Origin: Propionicimonas paludicola
Lineage (GTDB): Bacteria; Actinomycetota; Actinomycetes; Propionibacteriales; Propionibacteriaceae
DNA length: 64,000 nt
NCBI RefSeq assembly: GCF_002563675.1
Contig: NZ_PDJC01000001.1
Coordinates: 744,001 to 808,000, forward strand
Direction of reading: 5' to 3'
The position numbers were made by a program, and so were the translations under genes. The stretch's first letter is position 1; each line of letters starts with the position of its first letter. This document shows, in pieces, positions 10,214 through 21,158 of the stretch. A model generated the notes under the pieces. The model saw only the letters and a list, made by a program, of their open reading frames with translations, was not told the DNA's origin and did no database searches.

Positions 10214-11038
10214 GTGCGCTACTCCGACGACGTCCTTTCCCCCGGCTGGCGCCACGCCGACAAGCCGAAGACCGTCGACGTGACGGTGAGCGTGGGGATG
10301 GTGGTCGAGGAACCGACCTCCGGCTTCTGCGGCGCCGTGGTCCGCTGGGAGAACGGCCTGGTCGTGCTGGAGGACCGCAAGGGTGCCCGGCGCAGCTTCG
10401 AGTTCGGCCCCGGCTTCTGGCTGGACGGACGTCCGGTCGCGCTGCGACAGCCGGTGGCCACTCGTCCCAGTGCGCCGACCCACACCGCTTCCGGCTCCCG
10501 GGTCGGCCCGTCCGAACCGGCCAAGGTGGCCGCCGCCTCGCGGATCTACGTCGAGGGGCGCCACGACGCCGAACTCGTCGAAAAGATCTGGGGGGACGAC
10601 CTGCGTCACGTCGGGGTGGTGGTCGAGCCGCTGGGCGGGATCAACGACCTGCCGGCCATCGTTACCGAGTTCGCCCCGGGGCCGGGACGGCGCCTGGGAG
10701 TGCTGGTCGATCACCTGGTCACCGGGTCCAAGGAGTCCCGGATCGTGGCTGAGATCTCGTCCGACTTCGTCCTGGTCACCGGACACCCGTTCGTCGACAT
10801 CTGGGCCGCGGTGCGTCCGCAACGACTCGGGCTGGAGCGGTGGCCGGATATCCCGCGTGACATCGAGTGGAAGGCCGGCGCGAGTGTCGCGCTGCGCCGC
10901 ACTGCGAGAAACCCGGCCGAGATCGCCGCGACCTGGGCCTGGATTCTGGGACGGGTCCGCGACTGGCGGGATCTGGATCCGGCCTTGCCACGCGAAGTTG
11001 AGCGGCTGATCGACTTCGTCACCACAGATCTGGGATGA
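10214..11038 (+). CDS. DUF3097 family protein with TOPRIM-like segment
   Basis: A 274-residue soluble protein of a family confined mainly to actinobacteria and without assigned function. Residues 1-75 form an SH3/OB-like beta region (VGMVVEEPTSGFCGAVVRWE). Residues 110-200 resemble a TOPRIM fold: a strand ending in YVEG (Glu about 114), a Gly-rich turn PLGGINDLP, then LGVLVDHL (Asp about 166) and GSKES, the order found in primases, RNase M5 and OLD nucleases. Only one Asp of the usual DxD is present. A nucleic-acid role is therefore inference. Standalone gene between liv and hisN. Confidence 0.8.
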   Translation: MRYSDDVLSPGWRHADKPKTVDVTVSVGMVVEEPTSGFCGAVVRWENGLVVLEDRKGARRSFEFGPGFWLDGRPVALRQPVATRPSAPTHTASGSRVGPSEPAKVAAASRIYVEGRHDAELVEKIWGDDLRHVGVVVEPLGGINDLPAIVTEFAPGPGRRLGVLVDHLVTGSKESRIVAEISSDFVLVTGHPFVDIWAAVRPQRLGLERWPDIPRDIEWKAGASVALRRTARNPAEIAATWAWILGRVRDWRDLDPALPREVERLIDFVTTDLG

Positions 11039-11134
11039 ATCTGGACTATTGCGGAAAAACGGACGCCTGAGTTCGTTCGGTCCTGGCGTCACTAGCCTGA
11101 CGTCGTTGTCGAGATCACGATCAGGAGTTCCGCT

Positions 11135-11905
11135 GTGCAGACTGACCAGGTGTCCGACCTCCTCTTTGAGGTGGCCGACCAGCTGATCATGCCGCGTTTC
11201 GGCGCCCTGGACAGCTCCGACATTTCCGAGAAGCAGCCCGGTGACCTGGTCACCGTGGCCGATCGTGAGGCCGAAGTCGAGCTTGGCCGTCGGCTCTGCG
11301 AGGGCGACTCGGACGCGTTGATCGTCGGCGAAGAGGGCGTCTTCAGCGACCCGCGCTGCTTGGACCTGCTCTCCCGGGTGGCGCATGCCTGGGTGATCGA
11401 CCCGATCGACGGCACCCGCAACTTCGCCCGCGGCAAGCCCGACTTCGCCGTGATGCTGGCCGAGACCCGGTTCGGCGAGACCGTCCGGGGCTGGATCTGG
11501 CAGCCGGCTCATCAGAAGCTCTACGTGGCCGAGCTCGGTGCTGGGGTGACCTGCAACGGCGAGCCGCTGCCCACCATCCCGGCCTCGCCGCGGACGGTGC
11601 CGCTGGGCGCCACCTACCTGCCGGTGCCCGGAGAGGAATGGGCCGAGGTCAAGGTGATCCGCTCCTGGGGCTCCTGCGGGATCGACTACCCCAAGCTGAT
11701 CACCGGCGCCGTGGACTTCCTCAGCTACCGCTCGATGTTCCCCTGGGACCATCTGGCCGGCGCCCTGATGCTCACCGAGCTGGGCGGACGGATCGCCACC
11801 GACACCGGCGAGGAGTACGGCGCCGGAGTGATCGGACGGCGGCTGCTGGCCGCGGCCACCCCGCAACTGTGGATCGCCACCAGGGACGGTCTGTTCGGCG
11901 AGTGA
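11135..11905 (+). CDS. hisN: Inositol-monophosphatase family phosphatase, probable histidinol-phosphatase
   Basis: Mg-dependent sugar- or amino-alcohol-phosphate phosphatase. The 256-residue protein shows the three IMPase metal motifs: GEEG near residue 67, WVIDPIDGTRNFARG near 87-101, and PWDHLAGALMLTELGG near the C-terminus. The compact size and the motif context match the actinobacterial HisN group that completes histidine biosynthesis, but inositol-phosphate or other substrates cannot be excluded and no other his gene is nearby. GTG start at 11135 follows CAGGAG. Confidence 0.85.
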   Translation: MQTDQVSDLLFEVADQLIMPRFGALDSSDISEKQPGDLVTVADREAEVELGRRLCEGDSDALIVGEEGVFSDPRCLDLLSRVAHAWVIDPIDGTRNFARGKPDFAVMLAETRFGETVRGWIWQPAHQKLYVAELGAGVTCNGEPLPTIPASPRTVPLGATYLPVPGEEWAEVKVIRSWGSCGIDYPKLITGAVDFLSYRSMFPWDHLAGALMLTELGGRIATDTGEEYGAGVIGRRLLAAATPQLWIATRDGLFGE

Positions 11906-11972
11906 GGTCGACCCGGCTGGCTTATGGCGGGCTGGTTGTCGATACTGGAACAGAACCTCGACAGGAGAGCCG

Positions 11973-12149
11973 ATGACCGAGCAAGGCAATGAGGACCTGA
12001 AGGCCCAGATGCTGGCTGCGCTGGCTCGCAAGCAGGGCGTGGTCGACGGAGTGCAGGGCCAGCGTCACCAGAAGGAGAAGGGCCCCGCCGAGCGCGGACG
12101 CCAGGGCGGTGGCGGCATGTTCCGGCGCAAGGCCGGAGGCGGCGGCTAG
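11973..12149 (+). CDS. Small DUF5302-type protein
   Basis: A 58-residue basic protein: an amphipathic Ala/Leu/Lys helix (LKAQMLAALARKQ), a hydrophilic linker and a Gly-rich Arg/Lys tail (GGMFRRKAGGGG). This matches my memory of the actinobacterial DUF5302 family, whose function is unknown. ATG follows ACAGGAGAG by 5 nt, so translation is well supported. Its TAG overlaps the TAG of the opposing metallohydrolase gene. Confidence 0.75.
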   Translation: MTEQGNEDLKAQMLAALARKQGVVDGVQGQRHQKEKGPAERGRQGGGGMFRRKAGGGG

Positions 12150-12997
12150 GACAGGGGCTTGGCCAGCGGCAGTTGCCGTAGCGGCACCACTCCGTGGCTG
12201 GCGAACTGGGCGTAGGCGGTGGGCAGCACTTCTCTGACGTACTGCTCCTCGTAGGGCCACTCGCCGGCCTCGTAGGCAGCCTCCACAGCGATGCCGCGCC
12301 CGATCACGTGTTCGACCTGTCCGTAGAACCCGGACAGTTCGGCGCGCTGCTTGAAGGACTCGAAGCGATCCATGGCCGGGCCGTGGCCGGGGATCACCAT
12401 GGACTCCTCGCCGATCACGCCGAGAATACCGTCGATGGCGCTGGGCCACTCCTTCAGATGCGAGTCCGGACCGATGGCCGGGGGAGCTGAGCTTTCCAGC
12501 AGGTCGCCGGCGAAGACCACCGACACGTCCGGGACGAACACGGCCAGATCGCCGTCGGTGTGGCCGGGTCCGAAGTGCATGGCCTCGACCCGCCGTCCGC
12601 CGACGTCGATCACCTTGGCCAGGTGGAAGCCGTTGCGGGGCCGGACCAGGTCGGCCACATCCACCCCGAGCTTCGCGGCGGCGTCCGCAGCTTCAGGGCT
12701 GTCCAGCCGGTCGGCCACGCTGGCGTGCGCGTAGCTGGGCAGATCGACGAAGCCGGCCAGACCGAAAAGGTGGTCGTAGTGCCAGTGGGTGACCAGGACG
12801 CCGATCACCGGGACGCCCGCGGCGGCCTCTGCGGCAGCTCGGAGCGCCGTACCTTGCGCGGGGGACGAACCGGTGTCGATCACCAGGCAGCCGGTCTCAC
12901 CGACGATCACCCCGAGGTTCACTCCAGCCGGTTCGGCTACCGCCACCAGGATTCCGGGGCGCAACTCTTCGAAATCGCCGAGGCTGAATGTGGTCAT
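12146..12997 (-). CDS. Metallo-beta-lactamase-fold hydrolase
   Basis: A 283-residue soluble member of the MBL superfamily. The metal site is VTHWHYDHLFG (HxHxDH) near residues 83-93, with further ligands in FGPGHTDGDLAVF and IPGHGPAMDRF. It resembles SoxH/quinoprotein-relay or glyoxalase-II-like hydrolases, but the substrate is not inferable. The internal ATG at 12997 is chosen because TAGGCT lies 7 nt upstream on this strand (13005-13010), and the extension to 13174 would cross the hrcA operator. Convergent with the DUF5302 gene. Confidence 0.88.
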   Translation of the reverse strand: MTTFSLGDFEELRPGILVAVAEPAGVNLGVIVGETGCLVIDTGSSPAQGTALRAAAEAAAGVPVIGVLVTHWHYDHLFGLAGFVDLPSYAHASVADRLDSPEAADAAAKLGVDVADLVRPRNGFHLAKVIDVGGRRVEAMHFGPGHTDGDLAVFVPDVSVVFAGDLLESSAPPAIGPDSHLKEWPSAIDGILGVIGEESMVIPGHGPAMDRFESFKQRAELSGFYGQVEHVIGRGIAVEAAYEAGEWPYEEQYVREVLPTAYAQFASHGVVPLRQLPLAKPLS

Positions 12998-13004
12998 GGC
13001 ATTC

Positions 13005-13010
13005 AGCCTA
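13005..13010 (-). promoter_or_regulatory. -10 box TAGGCT of the MBL-fold hydrolase, leaderless type
   Basis: TAGGCT on the minus strand, 7 nt before the ATG at 12997, no ribosome-binding site. Confidence 0.5.
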
Positions 13011-13082
13011 GGCGTTCGATCCGCGGGATGCCGAGGCGGGCTGCGCGCGGTGGACGTGCGACCGCTGGCGGCGGGCAGTAAG

Positions 13083-13109
13083 CTGGCACTCAACCATTGA
13101 GAGTGCCAA
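13083..13109. promoter_or_regulatory. CIRCE operator upstream of hrcA
   Basis: CTGGCACTC-N9-GAGTGCCAA is the HrcA inverted repeat with 8 of 9 arm positions paired. It lies 21 nt before the hrcA ATG, indicating autoregulation of the hrcA-dnaJ operon. Arms read TGGCACTC rather than the consensus TAGCACTC. Confidence 0.92.
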
Positions 13110-13130
13110 CAGCTGACGGGAGGCCGAGCC

Positions 13131-14147
13131 ATGTTGGACGAACGGAAGCTCACCATCCTGCGAGCGATCGTCACCGACTATGTCTCGATGCGGGAGCCGG
13201 TCGGCTCGCGCGCCCTGGTCGAGCGCTACTCGCTGGACGTCTCTCCGGCCACGGTCCGTAACGACATGGCCGTGCTCGAGGAAGAGGGCTACATCGCCCA
13301 GCCGCACACCAGCGCCGGGCGGATCCCGACCGACAAGGGCTATCGGCTGTTCGTCGATCGGCTCGGTCAGGTCAAGCCGCTGTCGGTGGCCGAGCGCAAG
13401 GCGATCGAGACCTTCATGGCCGGGGCCATCGACGTGGACGACATCGTCCGCCGGGCCGTCCGGCTGCTCGCCCAGATCACCCAGCAGGTCGCGATCGTGC
13501 AGTATCCGGCGCTGTCCAGCGCCACCGTCCGGCACATCGAGCTGGTTCCGCTCAGTGCTGATCGTGGGCTGCTGATCCTGGTCGATTCCACTGGCCGGGT
13601 GGACCAGCGTCCGATCGACCTGCTCGGCAGTTCGGTCGCGCAGGTGGCCGATCTCCGTGATCGGCTGAACGCCGAGCTGGTCGGGCTCAACCCGCGTCGG
13701 GCCGTGGAGCGGCTGACCCAGCTGCTTGACCGGCTTCCGGCCGAGCTGGAGACGATCGGACAACCGGTGATCGCCGTGCTGCTCGACCTGGTGGGCACTG
13801 ATCCGTCCATGCAGGTGGCAGTGGCCGGTGTCCCGAACCTGACCCGGTTCTCCGACCAGTTCGACTCCACCATTCGTCCGGTGCTCGAGGCGCTGGAGGA
13901 ACAAGTGGTGCTCTTGCGCTTGTTGGGCGAGGTAGGTTCGACCGCCGAGGTGAAGGTGCGGATCGGACACGAGAACAGCTATGAGCCGTTGCAGGCCACC
14001 TCTGTGGTGGCCAGCGGTTATGGCAGCAGCAATGACATCTGGGCGAACCTCGGGGTGGTCGGCCCGACCCGAATGGACTACCCGTCGACGATGGCCGCGG
14101 TGCGAGCAGTGGCTCGCTACATCGGCCGCTACTTGGTTGAAGGATGA
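13131..14147 (+). CDS. hrcA: Heat-inducible transcription repressor HrcA
   Basis: Represses chaperone genes by binding CIRCE; activity depends on GroEL. The 338-residue protein has the N-terminal winged helix ([18 protein letters not shown] and [18 protein letters not shown]), the [15 protein letters not shown] motif at about residues 57-71, and the inserted dimerising domain followed by [15 protein letters not shown] near the end. GGGAGG precedes the ATG. It is followed after 3 nt by dnaJ. Probable targets visible here are its own operon and hsp20. Confidence 0.96.
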   Translation: MLDERKLTILRAIVTDYVSMREPVGSRALVERYSLDVSPATVRNDMAVLEEEGYIAQPHTSAGRIPTDKGYRLFVDRLGQVKPLSVAERKAIETFMAGAIDVDDIVRRAVRLLAQITQQVAIVQYPALSSATVRHIELVPLSADRGLLILVDSTGRVDQRPIDLLGSSVAQVADLRDRLNAELVGLNPRRAVERLTQLLDRLPAELETIGQPVIAVLLDLVGTDPSMQVAVAGVPNLTRFSDQFDSTIRPVLEALEEQVVLLRLLGEVGSTAEVKVRIGHENSYEPLQATSVVASGYGSSNDIWANLGVVGPTRMDYPSTMAAVRAVARYIGRYLVEG

Positions 14148-14150
14148 TGC

Positions 14151-15313
14151 GTGAGCGCTGATTACTACGAGGTGCTCGGAGTCCCGCGGGACGCCACTGC
14201 GGAGCAGATCAAGAAGGCCTACCGCAAGCTGGCGATGAAGTACCACCCGGACGTTGCTGAGGAACCGGACGCGGCGGACAAGTTCAAAGAGATCGGCGAG
14301 GCCTACGAGGTCCTGCACGACCCAAACAAGCGGGCCATGTACGACCGTGGCGGCAACCCGCTGGGCGGCGCCGGAGCCAACTTCGGTGGCTTCGGTGGGT
14401 TCAGCGGTGGTGGCTTCGACTTCACCAACCTGATGGACGCCATGTTCGGCGGCGCCACGGCGTCCCGGGGGCCGCGGTCGCGGGTCCGTCCGGGGCAGGA
14501 CGCGCTGGTCGAGCTCAAGCTCACCTTGGCCGAGGCGGCCTTCGGGATCACCAAGCCGCTGAAGACCGACACCCAGGTGGTCTGCACCCGCTGCAACGGG
14601 GCCGGCACCAACTCCGGCACCGGCCCGGTGACCTGTTCCACCTGTCATGGCGCCGGCCAGGTGATGACCGTCCAGCGGTCGATCATCGGCGACATCCGGA
14701 CCAGCCAGCCCTGCCCTGCCTGCCGTGGCTATGGCACGGTGATCGCCGATCCTTGTGGCGAATGTGCTGGTGAAGGCCGGGTCCGGGCGACCAGGACGAT
14801 CAACGTCAAGATCCCGCCGGGCGTCGCCAGTGGCAACCGGGTGCACCTGGCCCACCAGGGTGAGGCCGGCCCCGGGGGCGGCCCGGCCGGTGACCTGTAC
14901 GTCGAGCTCTCGGTGCAGCACCATGACGTGTTCACCCGCAACGGCGACGACCTGGAACTGGTCGTTGAGGTGCCGATGACGGCGGCCGCGCTGGGCACCA
15001 CGGTCAGCGTGCAGACCCTGGAGGCCGAGCGGGACGATCTGGATCCGGCCGACGGCTCGGTCGAGGTGGTCATCCCGCCGGGCACCCAGTCGCACACCCG
15101 GATCGCCGTTCCCGGCCACGGCGTGCCCCGCCTGCAGCGCTCCGGTCGCGGCGATCTCGGCGTCACCTTCGTGGTCAAGACGCCCACCAAGCTGGACGAG
15201 AGCCAGCGCGAACTCCTTCGTCAACTGGCCGAAGTTCGCCAGGAGACCCAGCCCGAGGTGGCAGTATCCAAGCAGGGCAAAGGCGTCCTGGGCTGGCTGA
15301 AGGAGGCGTTCTC

Positions 15314-15317
<4 letters not shown>
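14151..15317 (+). CDS. dnaJ: Molecular chaperone DnaJ
   Basis: Hsp40 co-chaperone stimulating DnaK ATPase. The 388-residue protein has an N-terminal J domain with HPD at about 32-34, a G/F-rich linker ([13 protein letters not shown]), four CxxCxGxG-type zinc repeats ([32 protein letters not shown]) and the C-terminal substrate-binding domain. It is the hrcA-linked paralogue (DnaJ2 type); actinobacteria usually have another beside dnaK. GTG start preceded by GAAGG; ends in an ATGA overlap with rsmE. Confidence 0.95.
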
Positions 15318-17267
<1,950 letters not shown>

Positions 17268-17401
17268 CGCGGACGCTGTCGACTACGCCACGGGCGAGGG
17301 CCGACGCGATTTGCAGGCTCGATCACCCAGATCGCACGGATCGCCCACCCGATGCCGATCGAGACGGCAAATCCGGTCAGGCCCCGCCGCTCAGTTGAGG
17401 A

Positions 17402-18109
17402 TCAGGCCGCTTCGCGGCGCTTGACCCAGGGGATCACCCGCAGGGTGACCGGGAGCATGACGGCTTCGACGACGACCTTGTAGATCCAGCCGACCAGGAA
17501 GAAGTTGATCACCGCCGGCCACGGGACGGCGTCGCCGCCCAAGAAGTTGCCCAGAGTGCTCCAGGCGATCAGGCTGAAGACCGCCGTGTCAGCGAGTTCG
17601 CCGACGATGGTGGACGTGATCAGTCGCACCCAGAGGTGCCGCTCGCCCCAGCGCTCCTTGATCCGAACCAGGACCAGCGCGTTGAGCAGCTGACCGGCCA
17701 GGTAGCCCAGCAGGCTGGCCACCACGAACCGAGGGACCACGCCCAGCACCGTGTGCCAGGCGTCCTGGTTCGGCCAGTCGGGCGAAGGCGGTGCGATGTC
17801 CACGATCACGAAGGTGAGCGACATCACCGCGGCCAGCACGAAGCCGGTGATGATGGTGCGGTTGGCTCGGCGCAGTCCGTAGACCTCCGCCAGGACGTCC
17901 CCCAGGATGTAGGTCAGTGGGAACAGAATCGCGCCGCCGTCGGTGAGGATCGGCAGCAGCTGAGCTCCGCCGACGCTCCAGTCGGGGCCGAAGGCAATCA
18001 GCTTGGTGGCTCCGATGTTCGAGATCAGGAGCATCCCGACGAAGGCGGCAACCACCAGGTCGTAGACCGAGCGGTTCGGGCGGGTTTCCAGCGTCGTCAG
18101 TTGCGGCAC
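17402..18109 (-). CDS. yhhQ: Queuosine precursor transporter (YhhQ/VUT family)
   Basis: A 235-residue membrane protein with about six hydrophobic segments. Family signatures include LLISNIGATKLI, the acidic LTDGGAILFPLTYILGDVLAEVYG and the late GELADTAVFSLIAW. YhhQ proteins import preQ0, preQ1 or queuine. Start taken at GTG 18109, since the upstream extension is Arg/Cys-rich and not membrane-like. Facing tgt across 134 bp, it suggests salvage of a Q precursor rather than de novo synthesis. Confidence 0.88.
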   Translation of the reverse strand: MPQLTTLETRPNRSVYDLVVAAFVGMLLISNIGATKLIAFGPDWSVGGAQLLPILTDGGAILFPLTYILGDVLAEVYGLRRANRTIITGFVLAAVMSLTFVIVDIAPPSPDWPNQDAWHTVLGVVPRFVVASLLGYLAGQLLNALVLVRIKERWGERHLWVRLITSTIVGELADTAVFSLIAWSTLGNFLGGDAVPWPAVINFFLVGWIYKVVVEAVMLPVTLRVIPWVKRREAA

Positions 18110-18231
18110 GAGTGCGGAGTGTAGTCGGCACGGTCCTCGGCCAGCGAGCCCGGTCCGCCGAACGCCGCGGACGGCTGCGCACACCCGGCACCCGATCCGC
18201 ACTGCCGCTCGCTCCCGGCCGTGCCGAGTGG

Positions 18232-18237
18232 CAGGCT
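18232..18237 (+). promoter_or_regulatory. -10 box CAGGCT of the DUF5709 gene, leaderless type
   Basis: CAGGCT lies 6 nt before the ATG at 18244; no ribosome-binding site. Confidence 0.4.
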
Positions 18238-18243
18238 AGGGGT

Positions 18244-18678
18244 ATGAGCGACTTTGACGAAGAAGTCCCCGACGAGGCCGAGCAGCTCGATCAGCTCCAG
18301 CCCGAAGAGACGTTGCTGGATCGTGGGGTCGCCGACGTGCTCGATGAGGGCTACGTCAGTGCCGAGAACTGGTCTACCGCCCAGGGATTCGGCAACACGG
18401 CGGCCGAGATGCGCCAGGGCGAGACCCTGGAGATGCGCGTGGTCCAGGAACTGCCCGAGGCCACCGAGCCGGGCGAGCCATGGCGTCCCGAGCCGGGGGA
18501 GGACCGCCAGGTCGGTGCGCAGCGGGCCGGACGCTTGGTGGACGCCAACGGAGGCCTGCCGGGCGAGGACACCGAAGCCCAGAGCATCGGTCGCGATGTC
18601 GGTATCGACGGTGGTGCGGCCACTGCGGAAGAAGCCGCGATGCACATCATCGATGAACTCGCCGATGACGAAGCCTGA
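18244..18678 (+). CDS. DUF5709 family protein
   Basis: A 144-residue, strongly acidic soluble protein containing EETLLDRGVADVLDEGY, WSTAQGFGNTAAE and a C-terminal AEEAAMHII motif, matching the actinobacterial DUF5709 family as I recall it. Function is unknown; low complexity and charge suggest a partly disordered protein. It overlaps the start of the proline iminopeptidase gene by 14 nt, so the two are probably co-expressed. Confidence 0.8.
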   Translation: MSDFDEEVPDEAEQLDQLQPEETLLDRGVADVLDEGYVSAENWSTAQGFGNTAAEMRQGETLEMRVVQELPEATEPGEPWRPEPGEDRQVGAQRAGRLVDANGGLPGEDTEAQSIGRDVGIDGGAATAEEAAMHIIDELADDEA

Positions 18679-19657
18679 CCCGCAGCGGCCCGGCCCGCTC
18701 TACCCGCCCATCGAGCCCTACCTGACCGGACGCCTGGACGTCGGCGATGGGCACAGCCTCTACTTCGAGGAGGTCGGCAACCCGGACGGGAAGCCGGCCG
18801 TCTTCATCCACGGTGGGCCCGGCGGCGGACTGGTCGATGACTACCGACGCTACTTCGACCCGGAGCGCTATCGGGTGGTGCTGTTCGAGCAGCGCGGCTG
18901 TGGCCGCAGCACGCCGCACGCCTCCGCCCCGGACGCCGACCTGAGCACCAACACCACCTGGCATCTGGTCGCCGACCTGGAGAAGCTCCGTGCGGACCGC
19001 GGCATCGACACCTGGCTGGTCTACGGCGGCTCCTGGGGCAGCTCGCTGGCCCTGGCCTACGCCGAGAGCTACCCGCAGCGGGTCACCGAGCTGGTGCTGC
19101 GCGGGATCTTCACGCTGCGCCGCAGTGAGTTGGACTGGTACTACAACGGCGGGGCCGGCAACATCGCGCCGGAGTGGTGGCGCAGCTTCGAGGCGCCGCT
19201 GCCGGCCGGCTTCACCGGCGATCGGATCGCCAAGTTCAACGAGCTGCTCTTCGACCCGGACCCGGCCGTCCACCTGCCGGCCGGGATCGCCTGGACGACC
19301 TGGGAGGCGGCCACCTCGACGCTGGAGTTCGACCCGGCCCATGTCGAGGAGTTCTCCGACCCGGCTTTTACGCTGGCATTCGCCCGGATCGAGAACCACT
19401 ACTTCCACAACGCCGGCTGGTTCCGCGAGGGCCAGTTGCTCGAGGAAGTGGACAAGATCCGACACATTCCGGGCGTGATCGTCCAGGGCCGCTACGACCT
19501 GCCCTGTCCGATCACCACGGCCGACGCCCTGCATCGGGCCTGGCCGGAGGCTGAGTACCACGTCGTGCTGGCCGGGCATGCCGCCGGCGAGCCGGAGATC
19601 GCCACGCAGCTGGTGGCGGCCACCGACCGGTTCGCCGCCAACTGGCCCCTTCGCTAG
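18665..19657 (+). CDS. pip: Proline iminopeptidase (alpha/beta-hydrolase, S33 family)
   Basis: Releases N-terminal proline from peptides in the cytoplasm. The 330-residue protein has the oxyanion HGGPGGG at about 50-56, QRGCGRS at about 76-82, nucleophile Ser123 in GGSWGSS, the catalytic Asp in GRYDLPCP and His in AGHAAGEPE. The cap helices contain the WxxWE pattern (WTTWEAATS). The motif around the catalytic His reads GHAAGEPE where GHSAFEPE is common, a mild deviation. ATG at 18665 lies inside the preceding DUF5709 gene. Confidence 0.92.
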   Translation: MTKPDPQRPGPLYPPIEPYLTGRLDVGDGHSLYFEEVGNPDGKPAVFIHGGPGGGLVDDYRRYFDPERYRVVLFEQRGCGRSTPHASAPDADLSTNTTWHLVADLEKLRADRGIDTWLVYGGSWGSSLALAYAESYPQRVTELVLRGIFTLRRSELDWYYNGGAGNIAPEWWRSFEAPLPAGFTGDRIAKFNELLFDPDPAVHLPAGIAWTTWEAATSTLEFDPAHVEEFSDPAFTLAFARIENHYFHNAGWFREGQLLEEVDKIRHIPGVIVQGRYDLPCPITTADALHRAWPEAEYHVVLAGHAAGEPEIATQLVAATDRFAANWPLR

Positions 19658-19697
19658 CCGGGCTACGATTGGCACCTGACCTTTCCAGGAGGACGCG

Positions 19698-20683
<986 letters not shown>

Positions 20684-20684
<1 letters not shown>

Positions 20685-21136
20685 TGATCGAGATCAACAA
20701 CGAGTCCGGCGAGGCCGTCGACACCCAGCGGCTGAGCCAGTTAGCGGCGTTCGCGCTCGACGCTCTGCGGATCCACCCGGAGGCCGAGCTGTCCATCGTC
20801 CTGGTCGACGAGGACACCATGAGCGCCTACCACGAGCGGTTCATGGGGGAGCCCGGTCCGACCGATGTGCTCAGCTTCCCGATGGACGAGCTGCGCGCGC
20901 CGGAGCCGGACGAGGAGCCGCCGCTCGGCCTGCTCGGCGACATCGTCTTGTGCCCCACGGTGACCGCGGCGCAGGCGGCCAGCATGGGCCGCACCCCCGA
21001 GGAGGAGGCGGACTACCTGCTGATCCACGGATTGCTGCACCTGCTGGGCCACGACCACGCCGAGCCGGACGAGAAGAAGGTCATGTTCGACCTGAACGAC
21101 AAGATCATCGCGGCCTGGACCGCTCAGCGCAGCTGA
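20684..21136 (+). CDS. ybeY: Endoribonuclease/rRNA maturation factor YbeY
   Basis: Metal-dependent RNase involved in 16S rRNA 3' end maturation and ribosome quality control. The 150-residue protein has the diagnostic HGLLHLLGHDH zinc motif near residue 116, TDVLSFPMDE near 60, and LGDIVLCP. ATG overlaps the phoH stop, the usual coupled phoH-ybeY pair. The gene block phoH-ybeY-CBS protein-era, normally contiguous, is here split by the mocR-yczE pair. Confidence 0.95.
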
Positions 21137-21158
21137 GGCACCGCACTCGCGCCGAGGC

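Noticed and set aside
17268-17401. Possible RNA element between tgt and yhhQ
   Set aside because: Only weak CTCGATC/GATCGAG repeats are seen; no preQ1-riboswitch-like core and both genes end here, so a riboswitch would be misplaced.
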